Assembly: GCA_013823725.1 (NCBI GenBank) | Contig: PNMQ01000001.1 | Coordinates: 82,437-146,436 of the forward strand | DNA length: 64,000 bases | Origin: Candidatus Pelagibacter sp. | Lineage (GTDB): Bacteria; Pseudomonadota; Alphaproteobacteria; Paracaedibacterales; CAIOTO01 | Reading direction: 5' to 3' | Shown: one piece after another, positions 7,650 to 16,100 of the stretch | How positions within the stretch are numbered: position 1 is the stretch's first letter | Layout of the letters: each line of letters starts with the position of its first letter | Notes under the pieces: generated by a model | The model's input: the letters and a program-made list of their open reading frames with translations, nothing else | Database searches by the model: none | Told to the model about the DNA's origin: nothing | Position numbers and translations under genes: made by a program

Positions 7650-8780
7650 TTACTCCGTACATGAAATGATTTTAAAGGCATTGAAATCAATAACGTCCCC
7701 ACCTAATCTTTTCGTTGCATAAAATTCAACAAATGGTTTGGATGAATAAGGGTCACGCAATAACGTCAAATCTTGACGATCCACAATTTGATAACCTTCT
7801 TTAAAGTTTGCAAGTGCTATGCTGCTGGATGCTTTTCCATCGTGTAAAGGGGGCATTTCATCACTTAAAATAACGGGGTACCCGCACAAATATTGTGGTT
7901 GCCCTTCCGATAGTGAAGGCTGCCATAAGGGTATTCCATCAGTTGTTTTAAGACGCCTAATTTGCGTTAACGCAGACCTGGAAACATACCACACGGCACC
8001 TTTTAAATAGTGCGTAGGCATGGCTTCTATGGCCTGATAAAATACATCGATCGATGGTAATTGTCCCATAGCACCTGTTTTGATTTCTTCAATAAAGCCA
8101 TGTTCACCAAGGCCTACATCAATGCGTTGATGGGCTAGAAAACCTTTGGGTTGGTTCATTCCATCACCCGATATAAAACTTTTATTTTCTGCTTTCATCA
8201 TGCTAGATGCAATATTTTCAATCAGCCATTCTTCCGCGTCCATGAAACTGTCATCCAGTAATTTTTGACTAATTAATGGTTTTGCATACAAAGTATGGGC
8301 ATGAATTTTGAAATGATGCATGGCAGGACTTTCTGTTTCAGATCTTGCATCACCTTCTTAAATCCATCCAACTACAGGGGCCTTTTTATCTTTTAAAACC
8401 TCATAAGAATCGCTTTCAATGCTTGTTACACGTGCTAAAGACCTTATGGATCCATCATAAATAGGATTTTGATACAGGTAATCTTGCATGGCATGAGACA
8501 TCATATATCCTGCACTGTCTGCTTGGCTATTCAAACTTTTTGAATTTATTCCTGATTTAATAAATTGTTTTAATGATGCGTCTTGGAAAGAAGTTTTTTT
8601 ATTTTTGTTGAAATAAGTTGTGTTCATAGAATTCTCCTGATTATTTGATGCTTTAGTAACGGTTGCTGATTGAATATGATTCCAAATCTGATTCATTTTT
8701 TGGTTTTGCTTATGATGAATTTCTTTAATGTTATCTTCGATATGGTTTAATGTTTGCTCTATGGTTGTTGAGATGTTCAT
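7650..8780 (-). pseudogene. HK97-type major capsid gene with an in-frame TAA stop
   Basis: Two pieces in the same frame, 8358-8780 and 7650-8321, together encode one HK97-fold capsid of about 376 residues. The first ends VVGWI, then TAA at 8358-8360, then the frame continues EGDARSETESPAMHHF. In the related gene transfer agent capsids this site reads VGW, two further residues, then a D/A-ARPETDTP-like stretch, so the stop replaces one sense codon; a single change from AAA, GAA or CAA would do. The rest is well kept: LLDDSFMDAEEWLIENIA, ISGDGMNQPKGFLAHQ and a C-terminal domain ending DVIDFNAFKIISCTE. The N-terminal delta-like region (1-55) is helical. The gene is either newly dead, read through, or a sequence error. 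Confidence 0.8.
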
Positions 8781-8802
8781 GGAATTTTCTTTCTAAAAAA
8801 TG

Positions 8803-9378
8803 TTAAAATTGAAACGACAGATGTTGGGCAAAATCTTGAAGGCGAAAACAACATTGTTGTAAAGCTTCTAAAAGATCGGGTTGGGATTGATTAAAATAGG
8901 GAAGGTTTTTGACAAAGGACACTTTGCTGTCTTCGTTGCTTGGGAATGTTACTAAAGAAATTTCACTTAAGGATAGTTCGTTTAGAAATTGAACATTTTT
9001 ATTGTAAAGCATTCCATTTGATGATTTTTTAATGCTGTAACCAATGGATAAAGAATCAAGTGCTTTTGCTTTAAGAAGGGCATGTGCTTCTTGTGCTTTA
9101 GGAAGATCTAGCAACAGTTGGCCTTTAACATAAAGACCTTTGTCATCTTCATACATATCATGCCATAGACCGATAATATATTTTTCATCGTGTTGCCATA
9201 GCATTTTTGGCCATCGTTTTTGATTTTTCCATTTTTGGATGCTTTTTTGAAATGCACCAGGTAAAACAACATCGTTATGATGGTCGATGGTGTTAAATAC
9301 ATTGGCATAGCCCTCAAAATATCCAGCTGTATCAAGAATTTGAAGAGGTTTTTGACACTCTTTTTTGTATAAAGTCAT
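8803..9378 (-). CDS. HK97-family prohead protease
   Basis: 191 residues. The pattern matches peptidase family U35, the serine protease that trims scaffold during capsid maturation. Visible are FEGYANVFNTIDHHNDVVLPGAF near the N-terminus, the catalytic His in MLWQHDE (about residue 63), the catalytic Ser in ALDSLSIGY (about 112) and EISLVTFPSN with the supporting acidic residue (about 137). The ATG at 9378 has GGAG 8 bases upstream. It lies 22 bases before the capsid gene, as usual, but is separated from the portal by two exported Cys-rich genes and two terminator-like hairpins. That is unusual for a head operon. Confidence 0.88.
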   Translation of the reverse strand: MTLYKKECQKPLQILDTAGYFEGYANVFNTIDHHNDVVLPGAFQKSIQKWKNQKRWPKMLWQHDEKYIIGLWHDMYEDDKGLYVKGQLLLDLPKAQEAHALLKAKALDSLSIGYSIKKSSNGMLYNKNVQFLNELSLSEISLVTFPSNEDSKVSFVKNLPYFNQSQPDLLEALQQCCFRLQDFAQHLSFQF

Positions 9379-9407
9379 GATGAATTCTCCGTAAAGTGAA
9401 ATGATAT

Positions 9408-9440
9408 AAAAAATCCCCTACAAAGAAACCTTCATAGGGG
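9408..9440 (-). terminator. Terminator-like hairpin upstream of the protease gene
   Basis: A GC-rich 6-bp stem (9415-9420 with 9435-9440) is followed on the minus strand by A and six Ts (9408-9413). It would stop transcription 30 bases before the protease start, so it could be an attenuator or the relic of a former gene end. Confidence 0.5.
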
Positions 9441-9489
9441 GGTGTAATTTAAAAAAAGGATATTAAAATAGTAGCCTTCAAAAAGGCAA

Positions 9490-9519
9490 AAAAAAGACCT
9501 CTTTAACGAGGTCTTTTTT
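9490..9519. terminator. Strong bidirectional-type terminator
   Basis: A 12-bp stem counting flanking A/T pairs (9490-9501 with 9508-9519, core AGACCTC/GAGGTCT) has a 6-base loop and A and T runs on both sides. It ends the Cys-rich exported protein gene at 9542. Confidence 0.85.
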
Positions 9520-9541
9520 CAAGATTATAAAGATTTAAGCT

Positions 9542-9859
9542 TTATTTTGAAGCTGTATCTGTTGCATCTACTGGTTTTGCTGCATCTGCTTTCACTGCAA
9601 CACATACTTCAGGATTATCGCCTTCAGCTGGTTTTAATTCGCATTTTTTGTCTTCTTCCGCACAATTTGAAACGTCTCTTGTTGAACAATCAATAGCTTC
9701 TGGTGTGCTGCCTTCTGCTTCCTTTAATGCACATTTGCCTTCTGTCCATATGCATGTTTTATCCCCTCCACATGCTGTGTCATCTAGGTGTGCATCGCAT
9801 GCAAAAGAAAGTGACGTTGTTAAAGCAAACATTGCCGCAAGGCTAAGTAATTTGGTCAT
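9542..9859 (-). CDS. Small exported Cys-rich protein, longer paralogue
   Basis: 105 residues from the ATG at 9857-9859, which has AGGAG 7 bases upstream. A signal peptide (MTKLLSLAAMFALTTSLSFA) is followed by a Cys-rich mature part: CDAHLDDTACGGDKTCIW, EGKCAL, then a second block with IDCSTRDVSNCAEEDKKCEL and a Cys before an acidic, Ala-rich tail. Eight mature cysteines imply disulfides formed after export. The protein is a tandem paralogue of 10014-10184, with a doubled Cys block. I recognise no known family; a small secreted or surface binding protein is the simplest guess. It is set oddly between phage portal and protease genes and has its own terminator. Confidence 0.75.
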   Translation of the reverse strand: MTKLLSLAAMFALTTSLSFACDAHLDDTACGGDKTCIWTEGKCALKEAEGSTPEAIDCSTRDVSNCAEEDKKCELKPAEGDNPEVCVAVKADAAKPVDATDTASK

Positions 9860-9938
9860 TGTAGATCTCCTGATCACCGAATATGGTTCTTGTTTATAAA
9901 TATATAACTATAAAATATATAATTATATATTTAAATTT
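9768..9938. repeat. Copy 1 of a duplicated promoter/signal-peptide segment
   Basis: This stretch and 10093-10263 are near copies. They cover the first third of each Cys-rich gene, the ribosome site and about 75 bases of AT-rich upstream DNA. The conserved upstream part includes GAATATGG and ATAACTATAAAAT. The duplication therefore included the promoter region. Confidence 0.75.
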
Positions 9939-10013
9939 AAACCGAAAAATTTAAGATTTTATTAAAAAAATATTTTTATGAAGTTTTTTGGTTTTATGAG
10001 TATCTACACATTC

Positions 10014-10184
10014 TTATTCTGTGTCGCCTGATTCACCTTCTTCTGGTTTTAATTCGCATTTTCCATCTTTCCATTCACATGTTTCTTCTGAACCACATGC
10101 TGTGTCATCTTTATGCGCATCGCATGCAAAAGAAAGTGATGTTGTTAAAGCAAACATTGCTGCAAGATTAAGTAATTTGGTCAT
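10014..10184 (-). CDS. Small exported Cys-rich protein, shorter paralogue
   Basis: 56 residues from the ATG at 10182-10184, preceded by a perfect AGGAGG site at 6 bases. The signal peptide (MTKLLNLAAMFALTTSLSFA) is almost the same as in 9542-9859. The mature peptide is only about 36 residues: CDAHKDDTACGSEETCEW, DGKCEL, then an acidic tail. Four cysteines could form two disulfides. The strong ribosome site and the near-identical leader imply high, shared expression of both copies. No family recognised. Its size would make it easy to miss in automatic annotation. Confidence 0.75.
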   Translation of the reverse strand: MTKLLNLAAMFALTTSLSFACDAHKDDTACGSEETCEWKDGKCELKPEEGESGDTE

Positions 10185-10263
10185 TGTAAACCTCCTGGTC
10201 ATTGAATATGGCTCTTGTTTATAGATAAATAACTATAAAATTTATAATTATATGTTTAATTTT
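10093..10263. repeat. Copy 2 of a duplicated promoter/signal-peptide segment
   Basis: Partner of 9768-9938, offset by 325 bases. Differences are scattered single bases, mostly synonymous or in the AT-rich upstream part. Both copies keep an AGGAG-type ribosome site. Confidence 0.75.
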
Positions 10264-10411
10264 AAAAAGCATTCTTTAAGATTCTATTAAAAAATTAAAT
10301 TTGTCAGAAAAAGATCTGACTGATATGAAAGTTGTGTTGTAATTAGGTCATATAATTTATGGATAAGTGTTTGAAATGCAAATGATATTTTAGGTAGTGT
10401 TTATGAATATC

Positions 10412-11734
10412 TCATGGAGCATATTTAGAAATGCTTGCTGGTAAAGGTCCATATCCAATAGCTTGTCGTTTTTCATCCATGGTTAAAAAATCTACATTTG
10501 CAATTTTAGACCAAGCACTTTCACGTTTAGGTGCAAGAGCCTGTATGGCATCTAAATCATAACCTAATCTTAAATTGTTTCCATAAAAAGGAAGTAGCCC
10601 AGAATTTAAATGATTTACAAAAGTATCAAGTAAGGAAAGAATGGTGTCTTCCCAAAGATGAAAACGTGCTTCTTTATAATTGGCAAAGGTTGCATCGCCT
10701 GGAACACCTGCAAGCATGGGAGGGACGCCAAAGGCTTGGCAAATTTCTCGTGCGGAAACATTTTTACCTTCAACAAAGTCGAGATCTTTAGGGGTTAATC
10801 CCATTTCTTTCCATTCAAAATCCCCTTCTAAAAGCATTATTTTTCCCGCATTTTGTGAGCCTGAATAAATGTCTTTTAGATTATTTTTTATTTCTTCGCG
10901 TTGTGTTTGCGTTAAAGGAAAAGTATCTCCTTTGGGACAGTATAATAAAGCACCCGATGGTCTTCCTCCTTGTTGAAGAAGGGATAAGTTGTGGTTTCCT
11001 ACAGCATTGTGCTGATCAATAGATGCAGATGCAGCATGAAGGGGGCTAAGCCCTCGATTTTTATCAAAGGGATTAAAAAAACTAAGATGAATCATCAAAG
11101 ATGGTGAAAAAGTGGTGTCTTTGGAAATCCAGCGCCTTTTTCTTGAATTACTTTCCGCAATCCAATATACTTCATCACATACTTCGACGTTTTCGGGTTT
11201 ATGAAGCTGAATATGACACGGAAAACCTTGTTCGTTGGTCTTAATTTCAATAAAACAATTACCGGAAAGCAGCCAATGGCTAATACAGTGTTCAATAAAT
11301 TTAAAACTATTCATTTGGTCATGCGGATGGCTTAATAAATCAAGTACGGGATGTTGATCTATTTCATGTTCATGGGTGGAATAATCATGTGGAGTTAGAA
11401 TATTTTTTTGACCAATTTTTTTAACTTTTGAATTTTTTGATGCATTTGATTTGTACAAAATTAAAGGCACACTGGCTACAGATCGTGCTAACAGTGTAAC
11501 GCACCGATAGACAATAACATTAGAGTAATATTCTTCATCATTTTGCTTGTGAAAGTCCTTGAAATTGTGCAGGGAATGGCTAATGACGGATGCATGCGCT
11601 GATGAGTTTGAAAAACAATTTTTAGACGCACTAATGCGTTTTAGTTTTACTGCATCTTTATGCATGAAAGACTGTACATAGTGCTGAATCGAAAGTGCTG
11701 TTTTTTTGAAAAAAGAGGACATGAGGTTTTTCAT
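10412..11734 (-). CDS. HK97-type phage portal protein
   Basis: 440 residues. The core (about 65-430) has the family pattern: NVIVYRCVTLLARSVASVPL at the start of the fold, HDQMNSFKFIEHCISHWLLSGNCFIE in the middle, and SAREICQAFGVPPMLAG followed by YKEARFHLWEDTI near residue 350. The ATG at 11734 has AAGGA 5 bases upstream. A polar N-terminal extension of about 60 residues is longer than usual. Portals form the twelve-subunit ring through which DNA enters the head. The large terminase gene expected upstream is missing; an exported protein gene lies there instead. A tiny upstream frame (26 codons) ends in TGA overlapping this ATG and may be a remnant. Confidence 0.88.
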   Translation of the reverse strand: MKNLMSSFFKKTALSIQHYVQSFMHKDAVKLKRISASKNCFSNSSAHASVISHSLHNFKDFHKQNDEEYYSNVIVYRCVTLLARSVASVPLILYKSNASKNSKVKKIGQKNILTPHDYSTHEHEIDQHPVLDLLSHPHDQMNSFKFIEHCISHWLLSGNCFIEIKTNEQGFPCHIQLHKPENVEVCDEVYWIAESNSRKRRWISKDTTFSPSLMIHLSFFNPFDKNRGLSPLHAASASIDQHNAVGNHNLSLLQQGGRPSGALLYCPKGDTFPLTQTQREEIKNNLKDIYSGSQNAGKIMLLEGDFEWKEMGLTPKDLDFVEGKNVSAREICQAFGVPPMLAGVPGDATFANYKEARFHLWEDTILSLLDTFVNHLNSGLLPFYGNNLRLGYDLDAIQALAPKRESAWSKIANVDFLTMDEKRQAIGYGPLPASISKYAP

Positions 11735-11932
11735 AAAAATCCTTTGTGGCGGAGATAAAAAAAGTTTGTGAAATGGGTGAATAGGCAGTTCAAATCATCA
11801 TCAATGCGCATAAGATGATAAAATTTGTCTGTCGTATTAAAGAGTGCTGTGTGCGGGAGGGAGAATTGATATTATAATTATATATAAAAATATCATTATA
11901 ATATAATTATTTCACTTTGCGCGCGAAAAGGC

Positions 11933-11977
11933 AAGAAAAAAAGTAAAAGATGCCCAAATTATTTTTCAGGCATCTTT
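11933..11977 (-). terminator. Rho-independent terminator
   Basis: A 9-bp stem (11946-11954 with 11969-11977, core GATGCC/GGCATC) is followed by T-rich DNA on the minus strand. It ends the exported protein gene at 12010-13281 and separates it from the portal gene. Confidence 0.75.
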
Positions 11978-12009
11978 AAAACTAGATATAATCAATGATA
12001 ACTTAAAAT

Positions 12010-13281
12010 TTAGTGTCTCGCAGACATTGTAAATCTAGACAAAATGGAATTCTTGGTTTTTGTTGCACCTGCGTTTTGCAATGGATTGCTGGGAATTATT
12101 TTTTGATTCTCTGCATAGCTAGATAACTTTTGTTCTTGTCTATTCTCTGAAAATGCATTAGATTTCATATTTTCTTTTGTGTTTTCTTGTATTTTTGCAT
12201 ACATCATACTATAAAGTTCACGATCATTTGCATTCGGGTTTTCTTGAATGATAGATATCATTTCATCACGAGTTAATGCTGTTTTATAAGATGAAGGTAG
12301 ATTTTGAATTTTTTGTTCAATAACTTGTTCAGAAAGCAAAGGTTCTATCTTACGATTTTCTAAAGTTTGCGCGAAATCCGATAGTGCTTCTGTAAGTATT
12401 TGTGCAATGTTATCTAAATTTAAGCTAATGGCCAATTCTATGGCATTTTGACCATTTCCATTAGGCGTATTAAGATGCTGTAATTCTTCTGGATTACCTA
12501 AAATGTACTGACTAAAGATATCTTTTTCTGCGATGTAGTTTTGCGAAATAAATTTATGTGTTTTCGTATGGGCTATCATCCCTCTTTTTTTAAACAGTGA
12601 AATTCCTCTGTTTTTTCGGGGGCTATAATGCGTTGAAATTTTAGATTCGGTTTGTTTGATCACCCCAAAATACTCGTTAATTTTATCTTTATAATGATTT
12701 TGGATGCTAATATCTGCTGTACGATAGGTATTCAAATAACATTTATATTCACTTAAAGCATTTAAAATTTCTATCATTACAGATCCATTTTCAGATGCAT
12801 TAGGTATTTCTGATTTGGTATAGCATTGTTTGAAATTATTTTGAAGGATTTGGTTGTTAATTTTAGATTTTAAAATTCTAACTGCTTCAAACGGGGCCCT
12901 GAAATATTCGCTAAAAGCTTGAACTCTTCCTATGGAAGAATAGAGACTATCAAATTTTTTAAAAAACATATCTAATGTTTCTAATGCTTTTTCATTTTTT
13001 GTTTCTGCATTCATGGCTTCGATTTGTCGCGATAATACTTTAAAATGGCTGTCGAAAGAATCTGTAAATTCTCTTATGCTTTCGCCTGTCTCTTGAGCTT
13101 GTAAATAGCTGTGATAAGTCATTTCAATTTGAATTAATTTTAACAAAAGATCTTCAGCATATTGCTGATCTTCCTGCAAGTTTTGATAATCTGCAGTATT
13201 GTATTGAGCTTGAGCTGACACAGTATTCATGTATAAGGACGAAGACAACGATAATGCCATAATAAATAGGTTTGTGTTCAT
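12010..13281 (-). CDS. Large exported protein, mostly helical, one ankyrin-like unit
   Basis: 423 residues from the ATG at 13279-13281. That start has an AAAGAG site and opens directly into a signal peptide (MNTNLFIMALSLSSSLYMNT...SAQA); the longer frame to 13353 adds an unlikely leader. The mature protein is polar and helical with many Gln, Glu and Asn. A single ankyrin-like unit (LNTPNGNGQNAIELAISLNL, then IAQILTEALSDF) lies near residues 275-315. The C-terminal 100 residues are Asn/Gln-rich. I recognise no family. It shares its export signal and neighbourhood with three similar-sized exported proteins and is a candidate host-interaction protein on context alone. A good terminator follows. 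Confidence 0.65.
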   Translation of the reverse strand: MNTNLFIMALSLSSSLYMNTVSAQAQYNTADYQNLQEDQQYAEDLLLKLIQIEMTYHSYLQAQETGESIREFTDSFDSHFKVLSRQIEAMNAETKNEKALETLDMFFKKFDSLYSSIGRVQAFSEYFRAPFEAVRILKSKINNQILQNNFKQCYTKSEIPNASENGSVMIEILNALSEYKCYLNTYRTADISIQNHYKDKINEYFGVIKQTESKISTHYSPRKNRGISLFKKRGMIAHTKTHKFISQNYIAEKDIFSQYILGNPEELQHLNTPNGNGQNAIELAISLNLDNIAQILTEALSDFAQTLENRKIEPLLSEQVIEQKIQNLPSSYKTALTRDEMISIIQENPNANDRELYSMMYAKIQENTKENMKSNAFSENRQEQKLSSYAENQKIIPSNPLQNAGATKTKNSILSRFTMSARH

Positions 13282-13473
13282 GGAATTATTCTCTTTGAAA
13301 TAAATGGATGAAAAGAATTTATCAGAATGAAATGAAAAAAATATTAAGATCAAATAATTTTTATGATGCTGATTTAAAATTTTGATCTGCAGAAAATGTC
13401 TAATATTTTAAGGAAGTCTTTTTGGATCTAAAGGCTTTTGGGTGTATGCTAAACGTGTTGTTAGATCTTTAAT

Positions 13474-14823
13474 TTATGCAGTGACATTTTGAGTGCTCCA
13501 AAGCATTTCAAATGAAGATCCGTATACATCAAAAAATTCTGCATTTTGACCAATCATGACTTCTTTTTGCTGTATGTTAGGGTTATGATTAGCCATTTCT
13601 TCGCATTTTGATTGAATCATGCTATATAAGTTGTCAATAAGATGTCCTACAGCATAATGGATTATTTTTTGAACCTGAGTCGAGAAAAAACCAGCAACAG
13701 CCTGTATAGGAATAGAACTTGCAACAAATCCAACTTTATAACCCGATAACCAGTCGTACCATGCCTCTTGTTGCTGTCCTAAATACGATTGATATTTATC
13801 AGATTCATTATTCATCATTCTTTTAACGACCTCTTTAAATGAATCGCGCATAATTTGGAAAAAATGTGCAGGTTCTTCTTTAATCTGATAGATTTTCCAT
13901 TGTTCTTTGAGGTTCTGAACAAATACGGCAAAGTAATTTTTGGCATAAGTGTTTTCACCACTCTCAAAAATATTCCTGCTTTCTTCTCTTATTTCAGCTA
14001 AATCTTGATCTGAAAGTGCTGAATCGGTATCGTCGTCTGAAGTTTGAGGTGAAGAACTTCGAGAAGATGCATCACTTGTGCTGGAAGCCGAAGATCCGCT
14101 TCTATTTTTTGTTTTAATCGAAAATATATTTGATACAGTATTCGTTACAGGAGAGGTTAATGTTTTACCAACATTAGACGCATATGAAAAAGCAGATTCC
14201 AGTGATTTTTCAATCTTTGTATTTCGCCTCTTCATTTTGGGGTTTTTGTTCATAAACTCTTTTTCTGCTTCCAGCATCAGTTTAGTATCTTCATCATACC
14301 AGTACTTATATTCTTCTTCATAAAATGTGGTTTTATATTGCTTAAGAGTATCTTGGTTTTGACTAAGGCCCATACGATGAGTATCTTTTACTTTTTTAGA
14401 GATATAAAAACTTTCTTTAAGAGGATAGTAAATATAATTAGCCAGATAGTTAATAACAATTTCTAAAATACCCAGACTATTATTTTGAACAGGAGAACAA
14501 GCTAGAGCACCTACTGTTTTCATCAAGGTTGAACCGCTTGTTAAATTTTTACAGTAATTTTTAACAGCCTTTGGATTGTTAGCCATCAGTTCAATAGATG
14601 TTAAAAACAAGGCTTTTTTAAATGCTTTAAATACTTTTTCCATATCTTGCTCGATAGGCATTTGTGTAAAAGGAGAAAATCTTTGCGAAGATTCAGGACT
14701 TTGTCTCATACTATTAATTAATGTGGACGGGTTAGTTTCTATGGATGGGCTGCGGGATTCTTTAGCATTAATATTTTGAAGAAGACAAATTCCGCATAAA
14801 AATAAAAAGAAAATATTTTTCAT
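13474..14823 (-). CDS. Exported protein with Ser/Asp-rich middle, function unknown
   Basis: 449 residues. A signal peptide (MKNIFFLFLCGICLLQNINA) starts at the ATG at 14823, with AAGGT about 8 bases upstream. Three parts are visible: a helical N-terminal domain (to about 215), a low-complexity stretch rich in Ser and Asp (about 240-275) that looks like a flexible linker, and a C-terminal domain with several aromatic residues (YQSYLGQQQEAWYDWLSGYK near 345-365) and a moderately hydrophobic helix (VGFVASSIPIQAVAGFF). The two-domain layout with a linker is common in secreted effectors, but no catalytic motif is evident. Confidence 0.6.
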   Translation of the reverse strand: MKNIFFLFLCGICLLQNINAKESRSPSIETNPSTLINSMRQSPESSQRFSPFTQMPIEQDMEKVFKAFKKALFLTSIELMANNPKAVKNYCKNLTSGSTLMKTVGALACSPVQNNSLGILEIVINYLANYIYYPLKESFYISKKVKDTHRMGLSQNQDTLKQYKTTFYEEEYKYWYDEDTKLMLEAEKEFMNKNPKMKRRNTKIEKSLESAFSYASNVGKTLTSPVTNTVSNIFSIKTKNRSGSSASSTSDASSRSSSPQTSDDDTDSALSDQDLAEIREESRNIFESGENTYAKNYFAVFVQNLKEQWKIYQIKEEPAHFFQIMRDSFKEVVKRMMNNESDKYQSYLGQQQEAWYDWLSGYKVGFVASSIPIQAVAGFFSTQVQKIIHYAVGHLIDNLYSMIQSKCEEMANHNPNIQQKEVMIGQNAEFFDVYGSSFEMLWSTQNVTA

Positions 14824-14844
14824 AGGTTGTACCTTTTTTTTAAT

Positions 14845-16014
14845 TTATCCTGCAGTGATTGAATCACTGTCAGAAGTCGTTTCTTCAGGTGCAAAAATAG
14901 AACTATCGTTTAGTGAATGGTTTTTTCTTGATGTCCTTTTTTTCTCTCTACTGCTGTCATACATATCAGAAGACATACGTTTCTTTTGTTGTGTGGAGAT
15001 ATCTGCGAAAATACTGCTATCACTATCACTATCACTATCACTATCACTATCAGTATTAGTTCTAGCTATTTCTGTGTCAGCAGAATGTGATGGTGCACTG
15101 TTTTCATGTGTAATATTGGGTTCTTCTGAAAATATGCCATTGTCTTTCATTTTAGAATTCTGCCTTTGAGCAAGAGAGGCTGTTTCAGATTGAATAGAAG
15201 ATGACGGCCCTGTTTGATCTTGCGTAGATTTTGATAATTTACAAAAATTTTGAATTTCGGCTAGATTTTGTAGAATTTGTTTTTTTTGGTTGATCAAGTG
15301 GCCTGATATGCATTCTTTAAGGTGGTAATAACATCTTAGTTTTTTGCATTTCAGTAAATCTTCTTTGAATTTACAGGCATACTTATCTTTTTTCTTGCAA
15401 TCGCATTGTTTGACGGTTACGCCATTTGCACATGATAGATATGTTCTTGCATTCGGGCAAGATGTATAGGAAAAATCCTGCGATTCTAGTAAGCGTAGAG
15501 ATTCTTTTTCTAATGGAACGGTTGATGAGGATTGCTCTATTGTTCGTTTGACGTCATCAATTTTGCGTTGTAGAAGTTCTTGATAAGCCATAGCTCTTTG
15601 GCAAGCGTTTACCTTTACTTCCCCAGCGGTATATTCTTTTTTCAAGTCTAAAGATTCTTTAAAATAAGAGGCAATAGCCATGTGAGCTTTTTGTAATGCG
15701 AGAGATAACGATGTGTTCCCATCTTTGTCGCAGGCAGCTTCTGCCCATCCTGACGTTAAAAATTTATCAGGTGTTGTCCAACGACTTTTGTCATTTTGCA
15801 CTTGATTAATAATTGATTTTACTTTTGAAATATCTCCGTTTTGTGAAGCTCTTAATAGTTTAAATTTAAGGTCATCATCTTCTCCGTCATCAATAGATGA
15901 ACATACGGTATACGTTTTGTCTTTTTTCTTTAAAAACCAACTTAATGCTATAGATTCAGTTGTATTTGCCAGTGCAAAAATCAAGGTGAAGCAGATAAAA
16001 CGTATGATATTCAT
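14845..16014 (-). CDS. Exported ankyrin-like protein with Cys-rich core and (SD)n tract
   Basis: 389 residues with a signal peptide (MNIIRFICFTLIFALANTTES). Residues about 45-125 form an ankyrin-like unit (FKLLRASQNGDISKVKSIIN, then GNTSLSLALQKAHMAIASYF). A Cys-rich part follows (about 185-245: YTSCPNARTYLSCANG, VKQCDCKKKDKYACKF, LRCYYHLKECISGHLI). The C-terminus is disordered, with a Ser-Asp tract coded by six copies of a hexanucleotide and a Lys/Arg-rich stretch (RMSSDMYDSSREKKRTSRK) that could act as a nuclear localisation signal if the protein enters a host cell (speculative). Paralogue of 16101-17066. Confidence 0.65.
   Translation of the reverse strand: MNIIRFICFTLIFALANTTESIALSWFLKKKDKTYTVCSSIDDGEDDDLKFKLLRASQNGDISKVKSIINQVQNDKSRWTTPDKFLTSGWAEAACDKDGNTSLSLALQKAHMAIASYFKESLDLKKEYTAGEVKVNACQRAMAYQELLQRKIDDVKRTIEQSSSTVPLEKESLRLLESQDFSYTSCPNARTYLSCANGVTVKQCDCKKKDKYACKFKEDLLKCKKLRCYYHLKECISGHLINQKKQILQNLAEIQNFCKLSKSTQDQTGPSSSIQSETASLAQRQNSKMKDNGIFSEEPNITHENSAPSHSADTEIARTNTDSDSDSDSDSDSSIFADISTQQKKRMSSDMYDSSREKKRTSRKNHSLNDSSIFAPEETTSDSDSITAG
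15017..15052. repeat. Hexanucleotide tandem repeat, six units of CTATCA
   Basis: Six perfect copies lie in the exported ankyrin-like gene and encode an alternating Ser-Asp tract. Unit length is a multiple of three, so slippage changes tract length without breaking the frame. Confidence 0.9.
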
Positions 16015-16100
16015 TTTTTATTCACTTTTATTTTTTTATTATTTTACATGTTAAAATTTAATAATTAATTAAATTGTCAAGATTCATTTTTTGCAAAAAA

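Noticed and set aside
8358-8360. Stop-codon reassignment to explain the capsid TAA
   Set aside because: TAA ends many intact genes here (rpoC, rplL, tlc), so a global code change is excluded; only local read-through, mutation or error remain.
1-12000. Integrase, attachment sites or insertion sequences around the phage genes
   Set aside because: No transposase or integrase pattern and no flanking direct repeats could be found by eye.
14855-15169. 104-codon plus-strand frame
   Set aside because: Opposite strand of the Ser-Asp tract; Leu/Ser run is an artefact of the hexanucleotide repeat.
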